Positions 44,227 through 55,635 of a stretch of DNA of 64,000 nucleotides are shown here, piece by piece. A program made the position numbers and the translations under genes. Below the pieces are notes generated by a model. It was not told the DNA's origin. It saw only the letters and a program-made list of their open reading frames with translations, and did no database searches. Position 1 is the stretch's first letter; each line of letters opens with the position of its first letter. Source of the stretch: Budorcas taxicolor (Eukaryota; Chordata; Mammalia; Artiodactyla; Bovidae); the NCBI RefSeq assembly GCF_023091745.1, contig NC_068926.1:68012001-68076000 (forward strand), given 5' to 3'.

Positions 44227-44894
44227 GAACCTTCCTGACTAAGAAAGTTTCCATATAAACAAGCAAGTTTTTAAATTTCAACAAAAAGAAAAGAGGACAA
44301 TGGCTAAAAATCAATTTCTTCAACATTTAGAGGGTAAAATAATTTGCAACCTAGAATACTACAACCAAACTATTCCTCTCCTGTGACAGTAAAGACATTT
44401 TCAGCAATGCATGCCACTCAAGCATGTTTCACTTCTCACAAAACAGCTCATGCATGTGTGCCTCCAAAATAATGACAGGAAGATGACATGGGATCCAAAA
44501 AATAATGAATCAAATATAAGAGGCTAGAAGTGTTCTTTGGCTGATTACAAATGACTATCAAAATAAAATAGCTGTAGAGCAACTAGATCAAACTGGAGCA
44601 GATCAAAAGGCTCTAGAGAGACTTCTTCAAACATATGAAACTGTTAGAATGTCTCATGTGTCTAAACAAATTAACATGGTTCACACAACCAAGGAGATTG
44701 GAGGGGGATTTAATTCATAATATATACTTATTATCTCCAATTTTCTCTTCCCATCATTTCTTAAGCCCATACCAAACAGGTGTTTCACCACCATCACGCC
44801 ACTGAAATCTGCTCCTGTCAAGGTAATTAGTAAGCTCCATGTTGCTGAATTCAATAGCCAATCTTAAATCCTTATATTAACTTGGTTTATTAGC
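44227..44894. other. Unassigned sequence, partly LINE-like
   Basis: GCAACCTAGAATACTACAAC followed by AGTAAAGACATTTTCAGCAA resembles the HAL1/L1M phrase 'ctagaattctatacccagcc...aaagacattttcagac'. The stretch 44330-44430 may therefore be an old L1/HAL1 piece. Nothing else. Confidence 0.4.
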
Positions 44895-45610
44895 AAATCA
44901 GGCCAAAGAAAAAATCAAAAGGGAAATAAAAAAAATATCTTGAAACAAAAGAAAATGGAAACACAACATACCAAACCTATGGGATGCTGCAAAGCAGTCT
45001 AGGAGGGAAATTAAAGCAAAATATATCTACATTAAGAAAAAAAAGGTATCAAATAAACAACCTAGCTTTACACCTCAAGGAACTAGAAAAAGAACAAAGT
45101 AAGCCCAAAGTTAGCAGAAAGAAGGGGAAACACATACACAAACACACATCTGTACATGTGTATATATGTACATACATAGAGAATACAGCCGAAAGACAAC
45201 ATGGATGAACTGTGAGGGCATCATGCTAAGTGAAATAAGCCAGACAAACAGAAATACTACAGGGTATCACTTACATATATGTGGAATGGGGGAGGGGGAG
45301 TGAAACTCAAAGTAACAGTAAAAAGGTGGTTGGCAGGGCTCGGTGAAATAGGTAGAAGTTAGTAAAAGGATACAAACTTTCAACTATAAGATAAATGAGG
45401 TCTGAAGAGCTAAGGTAAAATATACTGACTATAGTCAAAACTGTACTATATAATCAAAATTTGCTAAAAGAGTAGAATTGGAGTGTTTTCACCAAAAATA
45501 GATAAATATGTGAGGTGATGGATATATTAATTAACTAAGTGGGAAGAGTTCTTTCACAGTGTACACATATGTCAAATCATCACATGTACACTTTAAATAT
45601 CCTACAATTT
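44895..45610 (+). mobile_element. L1M LINE, ORF2 piece joined to 3' UTR by internal deletion
   Basis: 44895-45130 reads TTGAAACAAAAGAAAATGGA, AACACAACATACCAAACCT, GGGAAATTAAAGCAAAATAT and CTAGCTTTACACCTCAAGG, which belong to L1 ORF2 upstream of the RT core. After a (CA)n/(TA)n patch at 45131-45180 the sequence jumps to the 3' UTR (AACATGGATGAACTGTGAGG, CATGCTAAGTGAAATAAGCC, ACAAACTTTCAACTATAAGA, TGTGAGGTGATGGATATATT). The RT core is missing. ORF 44984-45208 (74 codons, KQNISTLRKK..., LHLKELEKEQSKPKVSRK) is the ORF2 relic. Confidence 0.8.
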
Positions 45611-45988
45611 TTTTCAATTTTATCTTGATGAAGCTGAGAAAGTAATAACATACCTTTATTCTAATACCTTTCGAAATACAATACAAATAGTATGTATTGA
45701 ATAAATACTTGTTCAATTGATGTGTTAATGTGTAAACCCTTTGGAGAGCCTATAAAAAAAGCGAGAGAAGTCTCCAAGAAGGAACCCTCACCACCTAAAC
45801 CTAAGACTACCATGAGCTGTCTGCCATCCGTAGCAAGTGCTTAATATCATCTATTTGCATGTTCTGCTGTTAGAATTTCACTGTCAGTGTGTTTAAGACA
45901 TTTAATTATGTCCATATGGCCTTATCAAACTTCCTCACAAAGTAGGAAGAATTCAAAACTGATGTCAGATACATGTAATGAAGTTAAA

Positions 45989-46170
45989 GTAGGTCAGCTG
46001 TGTCCGACTCTTTGCGACCCCATGGACGTTATAGTCCATGGGATCCTCCAGGCCAGAATGCTGGAGTGGGTAGCCGTTCCCTTCTCCAGGGGATCTTCCC
46101 GACCCAGGGATCAAACCCGGGTCTCCCGCATTGGAGGCGGACGCTTTAAGCTCTGAGCCACCAGGGAAGC
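45989..46170 (-). mobile_element. Bov-tA SINE, short-body form
   Basis: Antisense: AGGTCAGCTGTGTCCGACTC, GACGTTATAGTCCATGGGAT, GCTGGAGTGGGTAGCCG, CCAGGGATCAAACCCGGGTC and CACCAGGGAAGC. The body lacks the central segment present in standard copies, as in the two-headed copies at 0.15 and 60.3 kb. A single head is present. Confidence 0.92.
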
Positions 46171-46712
46171 AAAAGTGTTGGTAATATCCCATTTCTTCAC
46201 TATGAGTGGTGGTTTTTAAGAGTATGTTCATCACTTGATTCACACATGATTTATACTTTTCTGTATGTATATTATATGGAAATAAAATGGAGCTTTTTCA
46301 AAGTTAATGTGGGTCAGAACGAGGGCAGTGGCAGTGAGAATGGACAGGAGAAGATGGAATTTTTTTAATTGCAAAAGATACAACGGATGTAATAAGGGAT
46401 ACAAAATAAACGTAAGAGCAGGACATTACTTCAAATCACAAATAGCTTATATTTCACATTCCCATGTAGAAAGAAGTTTCACATTTTGAATCTCAGAATG
46501 TCTGTACTAGAGATCTGATAAAAGTCAGTTTGAAATATATATTTATTCCTATTCTACTTAACAAGATCTCCTCTAAGAACAACTTTTATATATGTGTGAA
46601 GAAATCCTATTGATCCAGATTTTTAAAAACTGAATTAGAATCTTACTGAGCAGTTCTTCATTTCAAAACTTCATATTTTCACAATAATGCAAACAGAGGG
46701 GCCAGGAGTCTT
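46171..46712. other. Unassigned sequence
   Basis: No recognised feature. A tail-like CTGTATGTATATTATATGGA at about 46262 may be a decayed L1 3' end. Confidence 0.4.
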
Positions 46713-47010
46713 TCTGTTATGCTGCTGCTGCTGCTGCTAAGTCACTTCAGTCGTGTCCAACTCTGTGTGACCCCGCAGACGGCAGCCCACCAGGCTCTCC
46801 CGTCCCTGGGATTCTCCAGGCAAGAACACTGGAGTGGGTTGCCATTTCCTTCTCCAATGCATGAAAGTGAAAAGTGAAAAGGAAGTCGCTCAGTTGCGTC
46901 TGACTCTTCACGACCCCATGGACTGCAGCCTACCAGGCTCCTCTGTCCATGGGATTTTCCAGGCAAGAGTACTGGAGTGGGGTGCCATCGCCTTCTCCAT
47001 CTGTTATGCT
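46713..47010 (-). mobile_element. Bov-A2 SINE dimer with target-site duplication
   Basis: Element 46724-46999 with six GCT units at its tail, two Bov-A bodies in tandem (starting AAGTCACTTCAGTCGTGTCC and GGAAGTCGCTCAGTTGCGTC) and the linker TGCATGAAAGTGAAAAGTGA. Flanked by TCTGTTATGCT at 46713-46723 and 47000-47010. Confidence 0.95.
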
Positions 47011-48019
47011 ACTCTTTTGTTTTTTTATACAATTTATGCAATGTTGGAAAATATATTTTTTAAAAATCATCACATACCTATTCACTTTTTTATAACCAGT
47101 CTTCTTTAGAGGCAATGAATTTTTTAACTGCCACTAAGTTCTGGGTTTCACAGGGTATTCTGATGCTTTAAGTTAAAGAGTTGATTGGTTCTAAAAGCTT
47201 TCTCTAGTATCTATAAAAGCATTATGTTTTTACACCAAATCTTTAAAGATTTACATAGTTAAAACAGTATTCTCATACACATTTCCCAAGTGGAACAGAA
47301 CAGCATTATGATTTTTGGTGATGGACTATAACTAAAGCCTTAAAAATTATATGGTAACAACCAGTTAAGAGATAATTGCTGTTTCTACCCTGAAGCAGCA
47401 ATATCTGTCTATTATAGCCTAACCTCCGTTATCCCTGAGTCTGAGGAGAGTTGCAGCTTGGAAAATATTCATCTACTGATATCAATATCACTTAGTGACT
47501 GGCAACACATTAAGAACCATGCAAACCCCCTTCTAAATTATAAAGGAAAATGTGAAAGTAGCACCCAAAAGTCCTTCTAAAAAGCTTTCCACAAGATTCT
47601 GACAATTAGGCTGTCAACATAGAAATCTTGCATAATGAAGATCTTCCCAATTTTTATAAAAGTCAGAGGAAGGAATTGATCCTTCAAAACAAGGATAAAA
47701 AGCAAGCATATCCTAGCTTGGGCTATATATTTTGTTAATAAAAATTGACCATATAATACCACAATACCCATAAAAGTCCAGGGCTGGCTCTGGGCAGCAT
47801 TTTAATTTTTGCATTTTCTAATTTAGATTGGACATTTGTATTCTTTCAGAGGAGCCTGGCGTGCTGCAGTCCATGGGGTCACAAAGAATCAGACTCGACT
47901 TAGCAACTGAACAACAAATTCTTTCATATAGCATCAAACATCGCCTCGTATAAGGTAGTAGGAACTAAATTTGTTGAGTTTTTCTGTGAAAAAACGTAAG
48001 ATTTGAGCCCTGACCCCTA
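47011..48019. other. Unassigned sequence with a SINE tail
   Basis: 47848-47918 (GAGGAGCCTGGCGTGCTGCA, GTCCATGGGGTCACAAAGAA, GACTTAGCAACTGAACAAC) is a sense BovB/Bov-A tail remnant. The surrounding kilobase shows nothing recognisable. Confidence 0.6.
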
Positions 48020-48360
48020 ACTACATCACCAGACATCTTTTTCACTCATTTTTTGTGCTTCAAACACACCTATAATTTCAGATTCTTCCCCCGTTCCTCC
48101 TACCTCCTCCCCTTTCTTCAGAACTCAGATGAAGTATGTTTCCAGGGAATTCCAGATGAGGTCGGGTCTTCCTGTTTGATCTCATTTTGCATTGTACTCT
48201 TTCACACCAATAATCACAATTGTAATTAAATAATTATCCCATGATTGATTAGTTTAATATCTGGCTCTCCCTGGGGATATAAGTGCCATGAGTTTTCACA
48301 ACTTTATCCCAGTGCCTTTAATAAGTAGACTCAAAATAACTGATTATTGATAAATAAATG
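48020..48360 (+). repeat. L2 LINE 3' UTR, decayed
   Basis: TTCCCCCGTTCCTCCTACCT, TCCTGTTTGATCTCATTTTG, CTCTTTCACACCAATAATCA, CCCTGGGGATATAAGTGCCA, TCCCAGTGCCTTTAATAAGT and ATTGATAAATAAATGAG follow the L2 3' UTR from its C-rich middle to the terminal repeat. Confidence 0.68.
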
Positions 48361-48535
48361 AGTTTGAACCCTAGCTATAAACCTACTAGGTAAATTTGAA
48401 AATATCACTTAATACCATTAAGCTTCAGCTTTTATATCTATGAAACGATGATAATGAAAAGGTTACCTTATTGAGTTGTTAGGATTTATGGTGAACTCTA
48501 AACTTTAAAATATTGTATAAAAATCTTATTATTCT
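48361..48535 (+). repeat. MIR SINE, sense
   Basis: GTTTGAACCCTAGCTATAAA, CTACTAGGTAAATTTGAAAA, TATCTATGAAACGATGATAA and ATTGAGTTGTTAGGATTTAT reproduce the MIR core and 3' part. It directly abuts the L2 end. Confidence 0.8.
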
Positions 48536-49384
48536 CAGCAAGGATAATCCACACTATAGTTAATATTGTCTTTAGCTATATCTTAATAATCTTAGCTAAG
48601 GTCTTCAAAAAATCTTACACATTATCAAGATGCTAATAAATAATGGAACTATCTGACAAAAATTAATAAGTGATCATTAGTGCCAGTCAGTAGCAGCCTG
48701 TGACAGATTCCAAGCACTGATCTAACGATTGCCAGTTTCATAATGATTGTCCACCTCACATGAAAGCTGGCAGACCCACTGTAATTCATGCCTCAGAGAG
48801 AAGCATATCCTATGGAGTCAGCCTCAGACGAACAAATACACCAGTTAAAGCATGGATCAATAGTGAAAAGATGAGCTTTTCCAATTCACTCACAACTATG
48901 CTGGAGTCAACAGACTCATGTAAATCAATAATTTGTTATATTTACTACATTTACAGACTTGATCTTTAATATAAACCTGGCAATAAAACAACACACATTT
49001 CTTTTCCTGTGTTCTACAGTGATCTGAGCATGAATATGGTGAAGGAAAAAAACTATTTTCCCTCTCATCTGAGTAATAACTACAAACCAAATTGTCCATT
49101 AACCTCTTTCAGCTATCTCTGGTAACTGTCCTCATGAAAAGACTTTAAAATGTATGTAAACAACAACTAAAAGCTAGATACACAAAGGGCAATTACAAAG
49201 CATAAGTAATTTTACATCCTAGGTTATATACTTTTCCTAGGTATTCCTACAGTATCCTATACATGTGTATGTATTAATATATATGTATACATTCAAATAT
49301 TCACCACACATACACACACACGTGCTATATATACATGTACGTATACATATATGAAATCTCAACCCTTGCTCTACTGTTATAATT
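48536..49384. other. Unassigned sequence with alternating purine-pyrimidine run
   Basis: Mostly unassigned. 49305-49353 alternates purine and pyrimidine with a single break at 49325/49326 (CACACATACACACACACGTG then ATATATACATGTACGTATAC), a potential Z-DNA/cruciform former and probably a length-variable microsatellite. Confidence 0.6.
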
Positions 49385-49510
49385 ATGTAGTATTTATCTG
49401 TATCCTCTCCTAGAAAATTACCTCTTTAAAGGCAGGGTCAATGTTTTTTAAATCTGTATTATCCTGTAGTAAAGTGTTTCAACATAACAAACATTCAGTG
49501 AATGTTTGCT
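49385..49510 (+). repeat. L2-like 3' end (fossil)
   Basis: CTCTTTAAAGGCAGGGTCAA, CTGTATTATCCTGTAGTAAA and CATTCAGTGAATGTTTGCTA resemble the L2 terminus. Moderately confident. Confidence 0.6.
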
Positions 49511-50552
49511 AAATGGATATTATCCTTTCTATCATAATATTTTTCTGACACCTGATTCACAGTGAGCTTCTGAGGCTGTCCATTCCCAGCTCTGAAGGAA
49601 AACATGCTTTTAATAAAAAAACACTTTCCTGATAATAACGTCTTATTGTTTTCTTCAAGAAAATCCAGTGCGAGGGGGGAAGGATGATACAAAGGTGAAA
49701 TAAAATTGTCTATGAGCTGATAATTTATGAATTTTTAATATTGATTCATTATATAATTTGCTCTACCTTTGTATGTTTGAAAATTTCCTTTATGAAATTT
49801 AACTAAAAAACAGTAATTTTTCCATATGAATTTTACATACCATGCTTCTTTGAATATCTTCACTTGATTAATACTCATACTTAAGACAATACAGTAAGTA
49901 GCGGTTATTAACCAGTCCACACTTTGAATTTCTGTAGCAGTCAGCAAGATATTCGTTCTTGCTTTTTCTCTACAACAGTCATGCTGATACAGAATGAAAA
50001 CAGCCAAAGTGAGAGTTAATGTGTCAACTGATAGCTTCAACTACCTTCTTATTTAATCCTACCCACTGCTTCTCCAGTTCAAATTTTAGGAGCTGAGAGA
50101 CAGCCAGATAAGCCAAGACAAGCTATCTAAAAAAGAAAAAATAATTTTAATGGAAAGGTCTAATGACTTTTTCCAAAAGGTAGCATTTCCTTTTAAAGAT
50201 AAAAACTCAATTTTCATTACAAAAAAAGGGGGTGTGTGTGAAAGATTTATACAATCTGAAAAGAAACCAGAGTCTCAATTCTCATTAAAAATGAGATTTC
50301 TAAAAACATTTTAATGACATGAGAAAATCTTATGCTATATAAAGTAAAAATTGCCAAGGAAATGTTCATTTCAAACGGCTTCCAAACATTACAAAAATAA
50401 AAATACATATCCATATCTAAACACACAGATAAGTTCATGCATTTATTCATGTGTACATACACAGAAAAAAAACTAGAATGAAATATGTGAAATATTAACA
50501 GAATTTTTATATATGATAACATATACTTTATTATTTATATTTACTATATGTT
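49511..50552. other. Unassigned AT-rich sequence
   Basis: No repeat, RNA or coding feature identified. Short minus-strand ORFs (49735-50040, 50247-50522) are hydrophobic, AT-derived and lack recognisable motifs. The (TGTG) at about 50231 is short. Confidence 0.5.
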
Positions 50553-51170
50553 CTAATGCAGTACTTGGATGCAATCTCAAAAATGACAGAATGATCTCTG
50601 TTCGTTTCCAGGGCAAACCATTCAATATCACAGTAATCCAAGTCTACACACCATAACCAGTAATGCTGAAGAAGCTGAACTATTCTATGAAGACCTACAA
50701 GATCTAGAAGTAACACCCAAAAAAGATGTCCTCTTCATTATAGAGGACTAGAATGCAAAAGTAGGAAGTCAAGAGATACCTGGAGTAGCAGGCAGATTTG
50801 GCCTCAGAGTACAGAATGAAGCAGGGCAAAGGCTAATACAGTTTTGCCAAGAGAATGTACTAGTCATAGCAAACACCTTCTTCCAACAACACAAGAGACA
50901 ACTCTACACATGGACATCACCAGATCGTCAACACCAAAATCAGACTGATTACATTCTCTGCAGCCAAAGATGAAGACGGTCTATACAATCAGCAAAAAGA
51001 CTGGGAGCTGACTGTGGCTCAGATCATGAAATACTCATTGCCAAATTCAGACTTACTAGGGAAAACCACTAGACCATTCAGGTATGAAATCAAATCCCTT
51101 ATGATTATACAGTGGAAGTAACAAATAGATTCAAGGGATTAGATATGATAGACAGAGTGCCTGAAGAACT

Positions 51171-51446
51171 ATGGACAAGGTTAGTGACACTGTACAGGAG
51201 GCAGTGATCAAGCCCATCCCCAAGAAAAAGAAATGCAAAAAGGCAAAATGGTTGCCTGAGGAGGCCTTACAAATAGCTGAGAAAAGAAGAGAAGCAAGAG
51301 GCAAAGGAGAAAAGGAAAGATATACCCATCTGAATGCAGAGTTCCAAAGAATAGCAAGGAGAGATAAGAAAGCCTTCCTCAGTGATCAATGCAAAGAAAT
51401 AGAGAAAAACAATAGAATGGGAAAGAGATCTCTTCAAGAAAATTAG
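51171..51446 (+). pseudogene. BovB linker fragment
   Basis: 91 codons: PIPKKKKCKKAKWLPEEALQ, KGEKERYTHLNAEFQRIA and FLSDQCKEIEKNNRMGK, the basic linker between endonuclease and RT. The frame leaves the family sequence at RSLQEN because of a small deletion, and the next family segment appears in the ORF at 51475. This is the block that is missing from the 20.6 kb copy. Confidence 0.88.
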
Positions 51447-51474
51447 AGATACCTAGGAAACATTTCATGCAAAG

Positions 51475-51933
51475 ATGGGCTCGATAAAGGACAGAAATGG
51501 TATGGACCTAACAGAAGCAGAAGATATTAAGAAGAGGTGGCAAGAATACACAGAAGAACTGTACAAAAAAGATATTCACGACCAAGATAATCACAATGGT
51601 GTGATCACTCACCTAGAGCCAGACATCCTGGAATGTGAAGTCAAGTGGGCCTTAGAAAGCATCACTACGAACAAAGCTAGTGGAGGTCATGGAATTCCAG
51701 TTGAGCTATTTCAAATCCTGGAAGATGATGCTGTGAAAGTGCTGCACTCAATATGCCAGCAAATTTGGAAAACTCAGCAGTGGCCACGGGACTGGAAAAG
51801 GTCAGTTTTCATTCCAATCCCAAAGAAAGGCAATGCCAAAGAATGCTCAAACTACCACACAATTGCACTCATCTCACATGTTAGTAATGTTCAAAATTCT
51901 TCAAGCCAGGTTTCAGCAATACATGAACCGTGA
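51475..51933 (+). pseudogene. BovB reverse transcriptase finger fragment
   Basis: 152 codons: MGSIKDRNGMDLTEAEDIKK, HLEPDILECEVKWALESIT, NKASGGHGIPVELFQILED (finger motif, with His in place of the usual Asp) and SVFIPIPKKGNAKECSNYHT. The frame shifts after LISHVSN. RT motif A (LIDYAKAFDCVDH) remains legible downstream at about 52045-52085, and motif B at about 52210-52260. Confidence 0.9.
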
Positions 51934-52363
51934 ACTTCCTGATGTTCAAGCTGGTTTTAGAAAAGGCAGAGGACCAGAGATCAAATTGCCAACATCTGCT
52001 GGATCATGGAAAAAGCAAGAGAGTTCCAGAAAAACATCTATTTCTGCTTGATTGACTATGCCAAAGCCTTTGACTGTGTGGATCACAATAAACTGTGGAA
52101 AATTCTGAAAGAGATGGGAATACCAGACCACTTGACTTGCCTCTTGAGAAACCTCTATGGGTCAGGAAGCAACAGTTAGAAGTGGACATGGAACAACAGA
52201 CTGGTTCCAAATAGGAAAAGGAGTACATCAAGGCTGTATATTGTCATCCTGCTTATTTAACTTATATGCAGAGTACATCATGAGAAATGCTCCTTGGAAG
52301 AAAAGTTATGACCAACCTAGACAGCATATTAAAAAGCAGAGGCATTACTTTGCCAACAAAGAT

Positions 52364-52660
52364 AAAGTTCACTGAACATTCATCATCTCATATAGATACA
52401 ATATTAAAGAAACAGGAAAAAAAATCTTTCTTCCTTAAAATGAGAACTGAGGATTTACTCTCAACAACTTTCATATATAACATATAGCAGTGTTAATTAT
52501 ATTTATCATGTTGTGTATTAGTTCCCTAGTACTTATTTATCTTACCACTGGAAGTTTGCAACTTCTAACTGTCTTCATCTTATTCCCCCTCCTCCCACCC
52601 TTCTTTTTATGTACTCCTGAAATTATATTATCTGTTTATGAAGTGGTCTCTGTACACAAT
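52364..52660 (-). mobile_element. L1M LINE 3' UTR, antisense
   Basis: TGAGAACTGAGGATTTACTC, AACAACTTTCATATATAACA, CATATAGCAGTGTTAATTAT, CTAGTACTTATTTATCTTAC, CACTGGAAGTTTGCAACTTC and TTCCCCCTCCTCCCACC are the complement of the L1MA-type 3' UTR. It borders the truncated BovB with no visible spacer. Confidence 0.78.
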
Positions 52661-54732
52661 ACAAAGCAGTTTAAGATTTTAAGATGGCATATATTCAAGG
52701 TTAAGAAAAACAACACTGGATTTTTACTAAGGACATTGTGACTTGGAACAAAATTTTATGAATAAAATAACTGGGTACATAAAATTTTTTTATCTCCATG
52801 AATTCTTCTATTCTTATAGGTTGTAAATTCCTAATAGAAATCAATTGCATTACTCACTTGACATATCCATTACTGACATAGCCATATACTATTAGAGCAT
52901 AATGTCTTAAATAACAGTAATGAGAATAATTAAAACACAACAACTATATCCTTTCTGATATATAAAGAAGTGGAACAATGACTACCAGTACGAATCTCCC
53001 CGATAACCCTGTTCTACTGGAAAAAAAGAGAACAATCTGGCAAGTTAGCTAAATCAATTAATCATTTCCATCTGCTACAAACCATACACACTAAAATACT
53101 CTCCCAGCTTTACTTAATGGAGAAAATGGAACTTTCATTTGGCGTTCATATCATATCAATAGAAAGAACATGCTGAATAAGGCCTTCCGAATGGACTACT
53201 TTGAGAGCTAACAAAAGGCCGGAAGCTAGGGAATTAAGAAGAGAAAACCTTACAGGGAGTATTCGTACTTGGCAGCTACTGGTGATTTGATCAGGCTCGG
53301 GACAGAACATTCTTGTTTTACTTCTCTGTATTTTCATAAAAATGATTTTTCCATTCCAACACTTACATATGCCTGTGCACGGCAGTAAGAATAGCATTCG
53401 CTGACTCTCAGTACATATGGTATGCATTCAATGACATCATTCACTACCACATTTGCCAAATTTAACCTCTCCTATAGACCACCAAAACACAGCTTCACAG
53501 TCCCTGCGGGGCTAAGCGAGTAGTTCCAAAGCAACAGGTCAGTCCTGCAGAATGGAGAGGTTATTAATGTTTCATCCCATATACTCCATACCCTCCCTAT
53601 CCCCTAATAAATAAAAACCTTTGTAATCTTGTAATGTACTCAGCTTTTATTAACTCTTTCGCTGTTGCTTTGCGCAGTGAAGTGAATGCACACTTGACGG
53701 CTCTTATTGCCACAGTGCTCTGGCAGGTGGTGTTTACTGTCTTTTTATGCAAGAGATGAGTGAATTTTTATTATGAAGATAGATGAAAATTACTCTGTGA
53801 GCTGTAAATCATAATTTGTGTAACTGATATTTTTAATTAATGATCATGAAACAAAAATCAAAGCAGCTTTTCTATCAATGGAAAGCTTTCAATAATCTGA
53901 TTTTTTTAATTTAAACATCCCACTTAAAAGATTTTTAAAAGACTATATAATGGACTCATGATCTTTCAAAACAGTTACAAAAACCTCAATAATAATTTTC
54001 AAAGAGATATTAAAGACTTTGCTTAATTATTTTTCAAACCAGTGGAAAAAATTAGAGAAAAAGCAACATTACTCATATAAAATTTTTTCCAATGGTCTAT
54101 GATATATAACCACACGTGTAAGTATAGGAAAACTAAAGTAAAAAGATACTGCTGAACGATTTCAGGTGGTTGTCTTGCTTCACAGCATGCTGGTTACTGA
54201 GGTAGTTTAGCAAATAGCAGAGCTCTTAACACAAACTATTCAGGGCTTTAAAGCAAATATCAAGAAACCTAATCTCTGAGCAATGCAACAGAGTACTCTT
54301 TTTTGAAAGGCCTCAGCATCTCTCCTTGAGCTGGCCTTTCTCAGATTGTTACAGGCTAGAAACTACAAATGGGGTCTGAAATTCTGTAAATTATAATATA
54401 AGTCAGGTATTACACAACAAAATTATTATATCTTTTTAATAAACTTGGATAGTAACATATTTCCATTTAAAAGAAAATTCCAATGAATTCATGTGATTTG
54501 CAACAGATATGATTTTATTATCCATGTTTTAATGTAAACAGTAATCTGTTGCAGCAATGCTAGGAATTTTCTGAGGTATGAACATTCCTACTAGATATTA
54601 TGATACTTAAGAACAACGTAAGCATCTCAAAACCAAAACCTATTTAGAAATGTATGACCCAAGAATAATTTTCAAAAATCAATGACTAAATTGTAAAATA
54701 CATGCCATGTTCCAGAATAATAGAATAGTTTT
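52661..54732. other. Repeat-poor stretch, possible conserved non-coding element
   Basis: About 2 kb without a named repeat. Around 53500-53900 the sequence is compositionally complex and, outside young SINEs, unusually keeps CpGs: TGCGGG and AGCGAG near 53506-53518, TTCGCT, TGCGCA and GACGG between 53659 and 53699. An AT-rich TTTTAATTAATGATCATG follows near 53831 (homeodomain-like TAATTA core). No ORF or splice evidence. This is only a pattern-based suggestion. Confidence 0.4.
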
Positions 54733-54838
54733 CATATCTTGAGTTGGTCATATCTTGAGTTGGTGATGGACAGGGAAGCCTTACGTGCTGCAGTCCATGG
54801 GGTCGCAAAGAGTCAGACATGACTGAGCGACTTAACTT
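54733..54838 (+). mobile_element. BovB 3' tail next to a 16-bp tandem duplication
   Basis: CATATCTTGAGTTGGT is present twice in direct succession (54733-54748 and 54749-54764), the second copy running into the BovB 3' end (GTTGGTGATGGACAGGGAAG, GTGCTGCAGTCCATGGGGTC, AGTCAGACATGACTGAGCGA). Because GAGTTGGT belongs to BovB, the repeat spans the insertion edge. Confidence 0.85.
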
Positions 54839-54877
54839 GAATACTCATTACAACTCACTCCTCGATAGCAAGTAGGT

Positions 54878-55010
54878 AATACTCACTGCAACCTATTTTA
54901 TAGTTGAGGAAGCTGGGCTCTGAGACAATTACTCTCTTGCCCAGGGTTGCAGAGTGAGTAAGAAGCAGAGCTAGGATATCAAACCAAGTGTTACTATTAA
55001 GCTTCCCAGC
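54878..55010 (-). repeat. MIR SINE, antisense
   Basis: CAACCTATTTTATAGTTGAG, AAGCTGGGCTCTGAGACAAT, CTTGCCCAGGGTTGCAGAGT and AGAAGCAGAGCTAGGATAT parallel the MIR complement. Confidence 0.82.
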
Positions 55011-55506
55011 TTTTCTCTATATGAAACTGACCACATTTAAAGAGACTTAATATAAAAGTATAAAGCTAAAATTCTCTAAAGACTAGTTACCCAAGAAGAT
55101 TGGAATGAGAGCTTTCATTTCCATATGAGAGTAAACAGGATAAAAGCAGAAATTTTCCAGCATTTTTTGACAGCCAAAAGTAAAGATAAATCTATTAAGT
55201 AAGATGAAAGACACATTCTATTTGATTAAAATATATGTAGGTCAAAACACTAAGCAAACTAGTCCCGAACTCTCAATATTTACTGGATTCCTTGATATAT
55301 ATCCCGTTTCTAAAATTCTGTCATTCTATTTGCTGGCCAGTGTTTGAGGAAAACAGTTCCCTAAAACCAAGAGATAACACTGCCTTCCCAAAAATAAAAA
55401 CTGATGGGTCCTAAATATTAAAACAATCTAGTGTAAATTAGGGATTAAAGCATTTCTTCCCATCAGTTTTTGCCCAACATAAAGTAGAGCATCATTAAAG
55501 ATGTAT
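55011..55506. other. Unassigned sequence
   Basis: No recognised feature. Confidence 0.5.
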
Positions 55507-55635
55507 GTGTGCGTGCATGCTCAGTCACTAATGCCATTTCCTCTTCCAGGGGATCTTCCCACCCAAGGGAACAAACCCGAGTTTCCAGCATCTGCCTGCC
55601 GGATTCTTTACCACTGAGCCACTCAGGAAGCCCAA
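55507..55635 (-). mobile_element. Bov-tA SINE with internal loss
   Basis: Antisense, starting GTGCGTGCATGCTCAGTCAC, then jumping directly to ATGCCATTTCCTCTTCCAGG, B-box complement GGAACAAACCCGAGTTTCC and end GAGCCACTCAGGAAGCCC. Roughly 80 bp of the body are missing. Confidence 0.85.

Larger units (their letters stand above)
50553..52362 (+). mobile_element. BovB LINE, truncated at both ends and internally deleted
   Basis: Sense copy starting inside the endonuclease (AATGCAGTACTTGGATGCAA) and running through the RT finger and palm. At about 52291 it jumps from GAGAAATGC (motif B end) to TCCTTGGAAGAAAAGTTATG, losing ~0.33 kb that includes the YADD motif (judged against the copy at 32.2 kb). 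It then stops at GCCAACAAAG near 52362 and lacks the 3' end and pentamer tail. Loss of the 3' end is unexpected for a LINE insertion and implies later deletion. The flank at its 3' side is an antisense L1M 3' UTR. Confidence 0.92.
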
